A stretch of DNA of 64,000 bases from Chloroflexota bacterium (GCA_024232355.1 JAAEPW010000097.1:1-64000), one strand, 5' to 3'; positions 1 to 9,184 are shown, counted from the stretch's first letter. Numbers and translations are program-made. Notes: a model not told the origin generated them from the letters alone.

Positions 1-156
1 ATGCACTTGCGTGCTTGTTCTATGTCTTGAATCTCGTTCAAATCAAATTTCTCAAGCATATTCTCATCCTTCCCCTGTTGCTCTTTAGACGTCCTAGCTC
101 TTCCAAAGGTTCCGTTTGCCCCACACTATTGGAAAAATACGGACCATACCGTCAAT

Positions 157-384
157 GTGATAGAACCCGAGATTTATTTGACTTGTTATCGTGTTTTGCG
201 TGCTGGCCTTGATCCCCGAGCCGAGACTATGCTAAATACGGCCCACACCCTCCTGCAAGAGCAGGCGGCCAAAATCACCGACCCAGAACTCTGCCGCTCA
301 TACTTGGAGAACGTACCCGCCCACCGCGAAATCGTCTGTGAATGGCAAGCAAAAGATCGTACAATGATGGGAATAGATGTATAA
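157..384 (+). pseudogene. C-terminal remnant of a large AAA/TPR-type regulator
   Basis: A 75-codon reading frame opens at a GTG. The same frame is open back to a stop at 28-30, so no full-length protein can lie upstream in this window. The stretch with YLTCYRVLRAG, DPRAE and ENVPAHREIV resembles the extreme C-terminus of large ATPase/TPR regulators common in Chloroflexota, where it is the last helical repeat of proteins of roughly 1000 residues. No ribosome-binding site was seen at the GTG. The most likely reading is a decayed leftover of such a gene; a genuine small protein is less likely. The family link is from memory of the sequence style, not a search. Confidence 0.45.
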
Positions 385-472
385 TGAGATCAGTTTTCAC
401 ACGAGTGGAAAGGCCCGCATAGCGTGTTGCTGCATCCCACTAGATTGTTTGTGAAAACTATAGGAGGATGAT

Positions 473-1753
473 ATGAAAATGGTGGCACACACAGAAAGAA
501 AAAAAAGCAAAACAAAAAAGCTTATGATTCTCTTCTCAGTACTCTGTGTACTATTGACAACTATTTCGCTGGCCTCTTGCCAACCTCCCCCCTTTGAATG
601 CACCGACGCCATCGGCTGTGTGGACATCGCGCCGGGCGAACCGATCAAACTAGGGGTATTACAGGCACAGAACATTGGTCCCGACCATTATCGAGGTGTC
701 GAACTCGCACTAGCTACACGAGATAACCAGATACACGGTCATCCGATTCAGTTACAGATTGAGAATGAACAATGCACGTCTGAGGGAGGCACTATGGCCG
801 CCCTAAAGGTCGTTGCCGACCCTCAAACGGTCGCCATTATTGGCACCACCTGTTCTGGAGCGGCCACAACTGCGTCCAAGATCATGTCGGAGGCGGGACT
901 GGCAATGGTTTCGGGCGCAAACACCGCCCCTTCGTTGACCTCCATCGGTGGAGAGCGCGGCGCTGACTGGCAGCCGGGCTACCTTCGCACCTCGCACAAT
1001 GAGGCAATGGGAATACAGGCGGCGGTCACCTTTGTTCTTCAAGAACTTGATGTGACTCGAGTCGCCACCATCAATGATGGCGACGCCTACACGCGTGGGT
1101 TCACGGATGTGTTCGAGCAAGCGTTCACCGATTTGGGGGGCGAGATCGTCCTGTCCACTGCTGTGAACAAGGGGGACACGGACATGCGTCCGGTGCTGAC
1201 CGCTGTTGCCGCCTCTGGGGCCGAGATGATCTTTCTCCCCATCTTTCCTGCAGAAGGCACACTTGTCATCCAGCAAGCTAAAGAGATAGCCGATTTGGGA
1301 AACATCATCCTCTTGGGAGGTGGGGCACTGCTATCCAACATATTTATCGAATCCGTCGGCGCGGATGGTGTGGGCGTGTACATCACCGGCCGGCTCCCTC
1401 CAGAAAGTTCAACCTACCAGGAATTGATCTCGGCGTATGAGACGAAATACGGCGAGCCAATGCAGGCTGTTGGTTTTACCTATGTTTACGATGCAGCCAA
1501 CTTGCTGTTGAACGCCATAGAAGTGGTGGCTCTACAGGAAAAAGATGGAACCCTGCACATCGGCCGCCAGGCCCTGCGTGAAGCGTTATATGCCACCAGT
1601 GGCTTTGAGGGCGTGACCAGCAATCTTACCTGTGACCAGTTTGGCGATTGCAGCACAGTCAAGTTTGTCATTGTGCGGTTGGATGACCCGTCCGCCGGGA
1701 TTGAGGGATTGAGGTCAAACGTGGTATACGTTTATGCGCCAGAACAGGAATAG
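473..1753 (+). CDS. Peripla_BP_6-type substrate-binding lipoprotein (first of a tandem pair)
   Basis: This 426-residue protein starts at ATG 473 with AGGAGG at 462-467. A basic N-terminus, a hydrophobic segment (about 17-34) and a lipobox LASC with Cys36 indicate a surface lipoprotein. The mature part follows the Leu/Ile/Val-binding pattern: an N-lobe starting IKLGVLQA, the IIGTTCSGAATTAS ligand-loop region, then the hinge and C-lobe (DAANLLLNAI). Such proteins bind amino acids or related small molecules outside the membrane. No permease or ATPase gene is nearby; a paralog and a membrane histidine kinase follow directly, so a sensory role is plausible. Compared with the downstream paralog, the loop after LGVLQA is about five residues shorter, which may alter ligand choice. 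Confidence 0.88.
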   Translation: MKMVAHTERKKSKTKKLMILFSVLCVLLTTISLASCQPPPFECTDAIGCVDIAPGEPIKLGVLQAQNIGPDHYRGVELALATRDNQIHGHPIQLQIENEQCTSEGGTMAALKVVADPQTVAIIGTTCSGAATTASKIMSEAGLAMVSGANTAPSLTSIGGERGADWQPGYLRTSHNEAMGIQAAVTFVLQELDVTRVATINDGDAYTRGFTDVFEQAFTDLGGEIVLSTAVNKGDTDMRPVLTAVAASGAEMIFLPIFPAEGTLVIQQAKEIADLGNIILLGGGALLSNIFIESVGADGVGVYITGRLPPESSTYQELISAYETKYGEPMQAVGFTYVYDAANLLLNAIEVVALQEKDGTLHIGRQALREALYATSGFEGVTSNLTCDQFGDCSTVKFVIVRLDDPSAGIEGLRSNVVYVYAPEQE

Positions 1754-1763
1754 GAGTAAGAAA

Positions 1764-3014
1764 ATGTCCACACATACTTGGTCGATTTTGTCTCTAATTG
1801 TATCCGTTACCGGCCTGCTGACTGCCTGTCAACCCCCTCCTTTTGTATGTACCGACGCCATCGGATGCGTGGACATTGCGCCGGGTGAACCGATCGAACT
1901 TGGTGTATTGCAAGCATTGAGCGGAGGTGCCGCCCCATTTGGCGTCGAACAATCTCGCAGTATAGAGATAGCCATAGCCAGGCGAGGTGACCAGATTCTC
2001 GGTCATCCAATAGAGTTGCAAAGCGAGGATGAAGGATGTTCACCCGAAGGGGGAACTAATGCTGCTCTAAAGGTTGCCACTCGCCAACAGACCGTGGCCA
2101 TTCTCGGCACCACTTGTTCCGGGTCTGCCGTGACTGCGGCCAAGGTCATGTCCGAGGCGGGATTGGTCATGGTTTCCGGGGCGAACGTTGCGCCTTCTCT
2201 GACCGCCACCGGCGGAGAGCGCGGCGCCGATTGGCAGGCGGGCTACTTTCGCACCATATACAATGGGGCAGCGATGGGAAAAGTGGCAGCAATATTTGCC
2301 TTCCAGGAACTTGGCTTGACCAAAGCAGCGACCATCAATGATGGTGATGCCTACACTCGGGCGTATACAGATATGTTTGGACAGGCGTTTATGGAATTGG
2401 GGGGCGAGATTGCTCTTGTGACCGCCGTCAACAAAGGAGACACTGACATGCAGCCGGTACTAACGGCCGTGGCACTGTCTAAAGCCGAGTTCGTTTTCCT
2501 CCCAATCTTTCCGCCGGAGGGTGCGCTGATCGTACGGGGGGCGAAAACAGTGCCCGGTCTAGAAAACATCATTTTTATAGGTGCTGATTCGTTGCGAGCA
2601 GATACCTTTATACAAGAGGTAGGCGCAGATGGCGTAGGGATGTACTTTTTGGGCACACCCCCGCCGGAAGGTGTCGCCATTGATGAATTACGCTCCGAAT
2701 ACGAATCGAGATATGGAGAGCCCCCCCCAGGAGATATCTATGGCTTTGGTTACGATGCGGCAAACATGGTCTTGAACGCCATAAAGACAGCGGCTGTACA
2801 AGAGCAAGATGGAACCTTGCACATTGGTCGACAAGCCTTGCGGGAGGCCCTGTATGCTACTGCTGGCTTTGAGGGCGTGACCGGCAAGCTCACCTGCGAC
2901 GAGTTTGGGGACTGTGGCGCTTCCAAATTCAACATTGTTCGTTTGGATGACCCTGCCGCTGGGTTGGAAGGGTTGTTATCAAACGTGGTCTATACTTTTG
3001 CACCGGAGCAATAA
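1764..3014 (+). CDS. Peripla_BP_6-type substrate-binding lipoprotein (second of a tandem pair)
   Basis: The best start is ATG 1764, with GGAG just upstream (about 1755); an ATG at 1734 is in frame but would overlap the previous gene. The 416-residue product has a signal segment and lipobox LTAC (Cys22). It is closely similar to the upstream gene along its whole length: CTDAIGCVDIAPGEPI, the GTTCSGSAVTAAK loop region, GERGADWQ, and a shared C-terminal stretch beginning DGTLHIGRQALREALYAT. This is a clear tandem duplication. It keeps the SGGAAPFGVEQ loop typical of branched-chain amino acid receptors, which the first copy has lost. It probably feeds the histidine kinase 35 bases downstream; this is inferred from gene order. 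Confidence 0.88.
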   Translation: MSTHTWSILSLIVSVTGLLTACQPPPFVCTDAIGCVDIAPGEPIELGVLQALSGGAAPFGVEQSRSIEIAIARRGDQILGHPIELQSEDEGCSPEGGTNAALKVATRQQTVAILGTTCSGSAVTAAKVMSEAGLVMVSGANVAPSLTATGGERGADWQAGYFRTIYNGAAMGKVAAIFAFQELGLTKAATINDGDAYTRAYTDMFGQAFMELGGEIALVTAVNKGDTDMQPVLTAVALSKAEFVFLPIFPPEGALIVRGAKTVPGLENIIFIGADSLRADTFIQEVGADGVGMYFLGTPPPEGVAIDELRSEYESRYGEPPPGDIYGFGYDAANMVLNAIKTAAVQEQDGTLHIGRQALREALYATAGFEGVTGKLTCDEFGDCGASKFNIVRLDDPAAGLEGLLSNVVYTFAPEQ

Positions 3015-3049
3015 CACCCGAAACTGGGTTTCTGACAAGGAAAAGCTCA

Positions 3050-5506
3050 ATGAGTAAATGGCAAGCTATGCCTCGACGCTGGCGAGAACTGAGTATCACC
3101 ACCAAATTTACCTCGGCCTTTGGCTTGTTGCTGGCTCTGATCGTGCTATTGGCAATGACCAGTTACGTGGCTCTAAGAGTCGTCCACCTTCAGACAGAAG
3201 CGTCTATCCTGACCAGCACGGAAATCCAACACCTGACGCTAGAGATGAACGAAGAGTTGCAACAAGCCCGTCGTCTGGAGAGGGATTTTTTCTTGCGCTA
3301 TCCGGCCATTGGTTTTTCTGAATCTCGCCGGATATATGCCGAGCGAGCCCAAGAACATATTGCCCAAGTTATCACCCTCAGCTCTGAATTGCGGCAACTG
3401 ATCTCGGAATCGGACGTAAGCGATGCACTGCAAGAGAGCGACGTCAACCTGAATTTATATCTCTCGGCCGCAGGCCGCTATGCGGTTTCATTCGAAGAAG
3501 CGGTCGAGCTAGTCGCCCAGATGGCCACTGCCGAGACCGGCTTGCAGGCACAACTGGCTCAACACTCGGTCTCGCTGAGTGATATATTGCAGGCGGCTGA
3601 CAACCCCGAATTGATCATCTTGTACCAAAAGATGCAGGCCCTTGAGAAGGATTACCTGCTAACACGGCAGCGTCCACTGATGCAGTCCGCTTTCAACGTT
3701 GCTGTCCGATTGCACGAGGCCATTGAACTGGCCCCCACGCTCGAAGCAGATCAAAAGGCCCAAGCACTAACATGTCTCGATGATCGCCTGTCAATAGCCG
3801 AAGAAATCGTTCAACTTGACGCCGATATCCACAGCAACTCTAACGAGTTTGACCTGCAAGCCGAAGCCATTGATCCCATCTCGCGAGAACTGAATGATCT
3901 GGCAAGTCAAGAGATCGAACATGCCCACGCTCAAATCAATCGGACCAACCAGCTTGCAACGAGCGCATTGGCCGTCATTGCGTTGGTGGGACTGGCTTTG
4001 GCCATCATCATAGTCCAAGCGCTCAACGACAGTGTCACGCGCAATATCGTCGGGTTGACGCAAACTGCTGGAGAGTTGCAGTCTGGCAACCTGGAAGCAC
4101 GCGCTCGAATAGACAGTGCCGACGAACTGGGTCAACTGGGCGACACATTTAACGCGATGGCGGCGCGCATCGATTTTCTGGTACACAATTTGGAAGACAA
4201 AGTGGCCGAGCGTACGGCTAAACTCACGGCGGCCAACGAACAACTCCAACAAGAAGTCGTTGAGCGCAAGCGGGCGGAGGATGGTCAACGCAAAGCGTTG
4301 ACCGAACTGCAAGATACGCAAGAACGATTGGTGCATCAAGAACGCCTGGCCGCCGTGGGCCAACTCGCGGCCGGTATTGCCCACGACTTCAACAACATCC
4401 TGGCTTCTATCGTTCTCTACACGCAAATGTCGTTGCTCGAGTCAGGACTTTCCGCCCAACTCCGGGAGCGTCTGGAAATCATCGGCGAACAATCCGACCA
4501 TGCCGCCAAACTGGTGCAGCAAATCCTGGACTTTGGCCGACGAGCAGTGATCGAGCGCCGGCCCCTGATCTTGACACCATTTCTAGAGGGGATGATCAAT
4601 CTACTGATTCGCACCTTGCCAGAGAGCATCCACATAATTTTGGAATGCGGGCCAGGCGAACATGTCATCAATGCCGATTCGACGCGCATCCAACAAGTAA
4701 TTTTGAATCTGGCCCTCAACGCGCGGGAGGCTATGCCGGGAGGGGGAGAACTGCGCATCACCGTGTCTGGAGCGATGGTGCAGGGCGATATCAAGTGCGT
4801 GACCTGCGGCCGGATCACAGAGGGAAAATGGGTGCAGGTAACGGTGACGGACACCGGTACAGGCATCCCACCCGATGTGCTGCCCCACATCTTTGAGCCC
4901 TTTTTCACCACTAGAGCGCCATTGGGCAGCGGGTTAGGATTGGCCCAAGTGTACGGCATCGTGAAACAACACGGGGGTCACATTGACGTAGAGACCCAAA
5001 TGGTAGACGCGGATCGCAAACAAACCGGCGAACAGTCCACAGGGACAACATTCACCCTCTACTGGCCAGCAATGATAGAACCGAAACCGGAATCATTGAC
5101 ACAGAAACCACTAGGTCTGGCTCAAGGAAATGAACAAGTCATCTTGATAGTAGAGGATGATATAACCACACAGACAGCCCTGGTGAATGTGTTGGAGACA
5201 TTGAACTATAAAACGCTCAAAGCATCCAATGGCAAAGAGGCTTTGGAGATTTTTGAGCAGCATTGGCAAGAGATTTCCCTAGTGCTAAGTGACTGGGTGA
5301 TGCCGCTTATGGATGGAATAGAGCTAGTGCATAAATTAAACCAGTACCATTCGGTGGTGAGAGTATTGATGCTGACCGGTCATCCATTGGACGAGAGCAC
5401 CCAGAAATCAGTGCCGGAGGGCGTGGTGGGTTGGGTGCAAAAGCCTCTGCGCCTGGAACAACTCGCCGAGGCAATCGCGCTAGCGCTGGTTGAGGAAATC
5501 GCATAG
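3050..5506 (+). CDS. Hybrid sensor histidine kinase-response regulator, membrane bound
   Basis: This 818-residue protein has TM1 about 22-44, a mostly helical extracytoplasmic sensor of about 255 residues, TM2 about 301-324, a HAMP linker, a short coiled coil, HisKA, HATPase_c and a C-terminal receiver. The phospho-accepting His445 lies in [10 protein letters not shown]. The N box (ILNLALNAREAM), G1 (DTGTGIPPD) and G2 ([11 protein letters not shown]) are intact. The receiver's phospho-Asp is about 748 in SDWVMPLMDG, with the partner Lys in QKPLRLEQ. There is no DNA-binding output, so phosphate must pass to another protein or the receiver tunes kinase activity. It follows two binding-protein genes after 35 bases and precedes a peptidase by 35 bases. 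A second kinase at 27394-31551 shares this core design. Confidence 0.92.
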   Translation: MSKWQAMPRRWRELSITTKFTSAFGLLLALIVLLAMTSYVALRVVHLQTEASILTSTEIQHLTLEMNEELQQARRLERDFFLRYPAIGFSESRRIYAERAQEHIAQVITLSSELRQLISESDVSDALQESDVNLNLYLSAAGRYAVSFEEAVELVAQMATAETGLQAQLAQHSVSLSDILQAADNPELIILYQKMQALEKDYLLTRQRPLMQSAFNVAVRLHEAIELAPTLEADQKAQALTCLDDRLSIAEEIVQLDADIHSNSNEFDLQAEAIDPISRELNDLASQEIEHAHAQINRTNQLATSALAVIALVGLALAIIIVQALNDSVTRNIVGLTQTAGELQSGNLEARARIDSADELGQLGDTFNAMAARIDFLVHNLEDKVAERTAKLTAANEQLQQEVVERKRAEDGQRKALTELQDTQERLVHQERLAAVGQLAAGIAHDFNNILASIVLYTQMSLLESGLSAQLRERLEIIGEQSDHAAKLVQQILDFGRRAVIERRPLILTPFLEGMINLLIRTLPESIHIILECGPGEHVINADSTRIQQVILNLALNAREAMPGGGELRITVSGAMVQGDIKCVTCGRITEGKWVQVTVTDTGTGIPPDVLPHIFEPFFTTRAPLGSGLGLAQVYGIVKQHGGHIDVETQMVDADRKQTGEQSTGTTFTLYWPAMIEPKPESLTQKPLGLAQGNEQVILIVEDDITTQTALVNVLETLNYKTLKASNGKEALEIFEQHWQEISLVLSDWVMPLMDGIELVHKLNQYHSVVRVLMLTGHPLDESTQKSVPEGVVGWVQKPLRLEQLAEAIALALVEEIA

Positions 5507-5541
5507 GCTGCTCCCGCTAGAACAGAATACCGCGGTGAACA

Positions 5542-6744
5542 ATGAAACTAGAACTCGACCTAAAGCAAGCGCTCGATGTCCACAAACAATCCATTCTGGC
5601 TTTTAGCCAAGACCTCATCAGAATTGCCAGTGAGAATCCGCCCGGTAATTATTACGGCGAGTGCATGGACCGTATTCAGCTGGAACTGGACCGCCTCGGA
5701 TTCGCGCACCAAGTGATAGATGTGCCGGGCTATCCTGAGCGCCCACGCTACAACCTACTCAGCTTTCACGGAGACGGTCAGCGCACGCTCTACTTTCATG
5801 GTCACTATGACGTGGTGCCCGCGCACAGTCGCGCGCAGTTCGATCCTCGCGTGGAACAAGGACGATTGGTTGGTCGCGGTTCCGCCGACATGAAAGCGGC
5901 GCTCGCGGGCATGATCTATGCCGCGTATTTGCTCAAGGAACTCGATGTTCCCCTGCGAGGTCGCATCGGCCTGTGCATCGTGGCGGACGAAGAGACAGGC
6001 GGTCAAGGGGGCTCACGCTATCTGCAAGAGATCGGCCTGCTGGGGCAAGACGCCATCGCCATGCTCATCCCGGAACCAACCAGCGGCGTCATTTGGAACG
6101 CGAACCGGGGAGCGATCACCCTGCAAATCACCGTCAAGGGTAAGGCCGCCCACGTGGGGTTGCAGCACCAGGGTGTCAATGCATTCGAGCAAATGTTGCA
6201 GGTGGCTGCGGCTTTGCAAAGCCTCAAGGCCGAGGTGGAAACGCGCAAGACCAGCTATCACATCGTGCCCGAGGCAGCCGCCCACTCGATCCTGATGCTG
6301 GGCGGTCAGGTCGAGGGCGGCACGAACTTTAACGTCGTGCCCGAAATCTGTACGTTCACAGTGGACAGGCGATTCAATCCTGAAGAAGACCTGGAAACCG
6401 AAAAAGCCCGGCTCTTTGCGGTGCTGGAAAAGCTCCAACGGCAGGGAATCGATCTAGAGGTCAACGTCTTACAGCAAGCCCACTCCTCTGGTGTTGCGGA
6501 GGATCATCCGGTTGCCCAAGCCCTGGCGGAAACCGTCGAGGCTGTGACCGGAGAACGTCCACCCTTTGAGATGTGCCCCGGCCTCCTGGAAATTCGATGG
6601 TACGCCCGCCAGGGGATTCCGGCGTTTGCCTACGGGCCAGGCTTGTTAGAGGTAGCTCACGGTCCGAATGAGGCTGTCGAGATCAAGCGCATCTATGAGC
6701 ACACGCTCATCTATGCACTGGTGGCGGCTCGTCTCCTTTCTTGA
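5542..6744 (+). CDS. M20-family metallopeptidase / deacylase (ArgE/DapE/CPG2 type)
   Basis: This 400-residue protein matches the zinc-dependent M20 family, which removes acyl or amino-acid groups from small peptides and N-acyl amino acids. Visible ligands and catalytic residues are His88 in FHGHYDVV with Asp90 two residues later, Asp116 in GRGSADMKA, the Glu150-Glu151 pair in VADEETGG, and a late His in EVAHGPNE. The dimerisation lid lies in the middle (about 185-300). There is no signal peptide, so it is cytoplasmic. Start ATG 5542 is 35 bases after the kinase gene, suggesting co-transcription. ArgE, DapE and carboxypeptidase G2-like enzymes cannot be told apart from sequence alone, so the substrate is left open. 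Confidence 0.88.
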   Translation: MKLELDLKQALDVHKQSILAFSQDLIRIASENPPGNYYGECMDRIQLELDRLGFAHQVIDVPGYPERPRYNLLSFHGDGQRTLYFHGHYDVVPAHSRAQFDPRVEQGRLVGRGSADMKAALAGMIYAAYLLKELDVPLRGRIGLCIVADEETGGQGGSRYLQEIGLLGQDAIAMLIPEPTSGVIWNANRGAITLQITVKGKAAHVGLQHQGVNAFEQMLQVAAALQSLKAEVETRKTSYHIVPEAAAHSILMLGGQVEGGTNFNVVPEICTFTVDRRFNPEEDLETEKARLFAVLEKLQRQGIDLEVNVLQQAHSSGVAEDHPVAQALAETVEAVTGERPPFEMCPGLLEIRWYARQGIPAFAYGPGLLEVAHGPNEAVEIKRIYEHTLIYALVAARLLS

Positions 6745-7119
6745 ATGCTGGCTTTTGCACGTCATATCGCCCCCGATGTGATCATTGTCCATCAGCCCAC
6801 TAAAGACAATACCCGTGAATGAGTGACCACTCAGTGTTCATCCAGTGAGATTTTGATACAGTTTGGCAAGAATTTGACTTGGCAACAGCGCCTGTGAGCC
6901 TTTTTCAACCAAAAAAGTGTCCCGAGGGCACAAAATCTTGCAGAAAACGGCTGCCAAGCACTTGGTAGTCGAGGATTTATCAAGTCAAAAATTCATTCAC
7001 GGATATTGCCACTAAAGACGAACGTCACTCAACGCAAACAACTGCCTGCTTGCTCAAATGGTACATCGAGATTATCATATATGTGTATCTCTTTTCCATT
7101 ATCTAGCAAAGGAGGAACT
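6745..7119. other. Intergenic, 375 bases, no gene recognised
   Basis: A 25-codon frame beginning at ATG 6745 directly after the previous stop has no upstream ribosome-binding site or recognisable motif. No tRNA-like cloverleaf or clear terminator was found. The only useful signal is the ribosome-binding site GGAGGA at 7111-7116 for the next gene. Confidence 0.5.
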
Positions 7120-7650
7120 ATGCAAGACTCGAATCGCGACCTCGAACGAGACAAGAAACTTGATCGCCGTTGGTGGCAAGGCTTATTACTGATGTTGATC
7201 GTCACACTGGTCTTGATGAGCAGTGCAACAGGGTTTGTGCTCGTGTTTAGCCGGGTAATTCGCAACGCCGAACCAACACAAACGCCATGGAGTATGGCAG
7301 GAGCTATTTTACTTTTTGGGTTGCTGCTCGTCATGGGTATTGGCGGCTTGGTACTTTTGCTTTTTATTACGCGCTGGTCAATGGAAAAACAAAGACGAAA
7401 CTTTGCTGACGGCACTCGGATCTTGCAACGTACCTTGCCCCAACTGGTATCCGAACGAGAAACAAAAGCAGCCAAAGATCTCTTTTCGGGCAAGTTGTTT
7501 ATCAAGCTATTGTTGTTGTTGCCAGTCTACTCGATAACTATCGGTGTGCTAGCTGGATTATCCGCAGCGGTATTCAACGCTTTTGGTCTAACGCGCCTGA
7601 ATGGGTTTCTGAAATCGTCATATGGGTACTGCTCTTGGGAAGCATATTGA
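7120..7650 (+). CDS. N-terminal part of a membrane/TPR protein, reading frame lost by frameshift
   Basis: Start ATG 7120 is fixed by GGAGGA four bases upstream. The frame encodes three hydrophobic helices (about 23-46, 55-80, 123-148), then runs into a stop at 7648. From about 7584 the neighbouring frame continues sensibly (WSNAPEWVSEIVIWVLL, then SILIVRQTVAKRREKQ) to a TAG at 7758. The switch is explained by one missing T in the T-run at 7581-7584. A second, opposite shift in the T-run at 7749-7753 returns to the original frame and joins the TPR gene that follows. The intact product would be about 500 residues: an integral membrane front half with cytoplasmic TPRs. Sequencing error and true decay are both possible. 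Confidence 0.6.
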   Translation: MQDSNRDLERDKKLDRRWWQGLLLMLIVTLVLMSSATGFVLVFSRVIRNAEPTQTPWSMAGAILLFGLLLVMGIGGLVLLLFITRWSMEKQRRNFADGTRILQRTLPQLVSERETKAAKDLFSGKLFIKLLLLLPVYSITIGVLAGLSAAVFNAFGLTRLNGFLKSSYGYCSWEAY

Positions 7651-7764
7651 TCGTCAGACAGACGGTCGCCAAACGCCGTGAGAAACAAGGTGAGGATAAA
7701 GCGCCCTCGCTCAAGATGACCTTTTTGGGAATAATGGGCAGGCTGTTCTTTTTCGCTTAGCATA

Positions 7765-8631
7765 TTGCCTTTATTTGGCTTTTTGGCACTGCTCGATCAG
7801 ATCCAAACACTCGTAGCTTCCCTGTTGATGCTCATTCTATTTCCGCTGGGCTTTGGCTTGCTCTCGATGACGTATCTGATGGTTCCTTTTTTGTGGGTTC
7901 TGGCAGCCTTGAAACGAGGTGATTATGAAAAAGCTATCCGTCGATCACGATGGATGGAGCAGGTCCACGCCTTTCGCGGCGCGTTCCTGAACCTGGACGG
8001 TTTCGCGCTTTTCCTGGCCGGACGCTATGAAAAAGCCCAACAGTTGTTGCAAGACAGCATTCGTACAACGCGCAGAGAACTCGCCGCTGGGGGCGCAGAC
8101 GGGTTAGACAACATTGGATGTGTCTTGACAGCGCAAGGACAGTATGACGAGGCGATCAAAATGTTTGAGGGTACGATAGAGATCTCGCCCAAACACGTGG
8201 GGGCGTACAATGATCTAGCGCAAGTGTATCTATTTCAGGGAATTGAACCTCAACGAGCGTTGGAACTGACAGAGCGCGCGCTGAAAAATTACAACGCCTC
8301 GTTTTGGTACAGGTGGTTAGAGCGCTTCAATTTCGGCGCTATTTGGGCTAGCCGGGCCTGGGCATTGGCACTGTTGGACCGCCACTCGGAAGCCGCAGAG
8401 GCATTAGAACAAGCTTTTACTGGCACAGACCGCAGCTTTGTGCCTGAATTTGCGGGTGTGCATTTTCGCGCAGGACAGACCGAGTTGCTACGCGGAGATC
8501 ATGCACAAGCGGTCGAACATTGGGAGCAAGCGTGTCAACTCGATCCACAAGGCCACTATGGTGGTCTGGCTGCCAAAGCTTTGGGCAATTCCACATCGCC
8601 GTTAATGCATTCATCACCAGAAAATGTCTAA
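7765..8631 (+). CDS. TPR-repeat membrane protein, C-terminal part of the split gene
   Basis: As read, the frame begins at TTG 7765 with no ribosome-binding site, which fits its being the continuation of the upstream gene. Two hydrophobic segments (about 10-45) precede several tetratricopeptide repeats, for example GDYEKAIRRSRWME, AGRYEKAQQLLQDSI, QGQYDEAIKMFEGTIE, HSEAAEALEQAF and GDHAQAVEHWEQACQ. TPRs form protein-binding superhelices, so this is probably a scaffold at the membrane. No enzymatic domain is visible. The frame is also open upstream of the TTG to 7735, supporting fusion with the previous reading frame through the T-run at 7749-7753. The specific partner is unknown. Confidence 0.7.
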   Translation: MPLFGFLALLDQIQTLVASLLMLILFPLGFGLLSMTYLMVPFLWVLAALKRGDYEKAIRRSRWMEQVHAFRGAFLNLDGFALFLAGRYEKAQQLLQDSIRTTRRELAAGGADGLDNIGCVLTAQGQYDEAIKMFEGTIEISPKHVGAYNDLAQVYLFQGIEPQRALELTERALKNYNASFWYRWLERFNFGAIWASRAWALALLDRHSEAAEALEQAFTGTDRSFVPEFAGVHFRAGQTELLRGDHAQAVEHWEQACQLDPQGHYGGLAAKALGNSTSPLMHSSPENV

Positions 8632-8660
8632 TTATGTTACAGAAAGGAGTGATACGCAAA

Positions 8661-9041
8661 ATGATCGAGATTTCAACACCAGATGCCCCAAGACCTGCCG
8701 GGCATTACTCGCAGGCAATCGTACACAATGGGTTGGTTTACGTCTCTGGGCAGTTGCCCATAGATCCCCAGACCGGAGAGAAACGCACAGGTTCAATTGA
8801 AGAGCAAGCGGAACAAACCCTAAAGAATTTGGCCGAGATACTCAGAGCCGCAAATAGCGATCTGAACCAAGTTGTGAAAACGACGGTGTATGTATCGGAC
8901 ATCGAGTTGTGGGGACGGGTGAACGTGGTATATGCCAAGTTCTTTGGAGATCATCGCCCGGCACGAGCGGTGGTGCCGACGAGGGACTTGCACTATGGGT
9001 TTCAGATCGAGATCGAGGCAATCGCTGCTGTAAGCGGCTAG
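8661..9041 (+). CDS. ridA: RidA-family enamine/imine deaminase
   Basis: ATG 8661 is chosen because AAAGGAG lies at 8643-8649 and the resulting 126-residue length equals the family norm. RidA hydrolyses reactive 2-aminoacrylate and related enamines released by PLP enzymes, protecting them from damage. Hallmarks are PAGHYSQAIVHNGLVYVSGQ at the N-terminus, the NLAEILRAA helix, TTVYVSDIELWGRVN, and RPARAVVPTRDL containing the conserved active-site arginine, then the C-terminal EIEAIA. It acts as a cytoplasmic trimer in known cases. The next gene is a nitrilase-fold enzyme, so both may serve nitrogen-compound clean-up, but the 143-base gap makes co-transcription uncertain. Confidence 0.93.
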   Translation: MIEISTPDAPRPAGHYSQAIVHNGLVYVSGQLPIDPQTGEKRTGSIEEQAEQTLKNLAEILRAANSDLNQVVKTTVYVSDIELWGRVNVVYAKFFGDHRPARAVVPTRDLHYGFQIEIEAIAAVSG

Positions 9042-9047
9042 CTTTAT

Positions 9048-9158
9048 CGGACGCTTTTTAGCCACGAATTATAAGCGGCGCGACGCAACGCGACGAAATA
9101 GCAACGCGACGAAATTAGTGAAAATTCGGTGCAACCTACGGTTGCCTTAATTCGTGGC
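9048..9158. repeat. Palindromic intergenic repeat, degenerate copy
   Basis: Perfect 11-bp inverted repeats GCCACGAATTA (9061-9071) and TAATTCGTGGC (9148-9158) enclose a tandem 15-mer GCAACGCGACGAAAT at 9085-9099 and 9101-9115. The left flank TATCGGACGCTTTTT (9047-9061) resembles the terminal repeat of the element at 37162. The shared internal words AAATTAGTG and AATTCG also tie the two together. The right terminal repeat seems to be missing. Confidence 0.55.
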
Positions 9159-9184
9159 GAAAAATCAAAAAGGGAGACAAACAT

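Noticed and set aside
6745..6822. 25-codon frame directly after the M20 peptidase stop
   Set aside because: Too short and without ribosome-binding site or motif; could be a remnant but cannot be supported.
7575..7595. Programmed -1 frameshift at TTTTGG in the split TPR gene
   Set aside because: A second compensating shift in another T-run would also be required, and no stimulating hairpin was seen; simple indels explain both.
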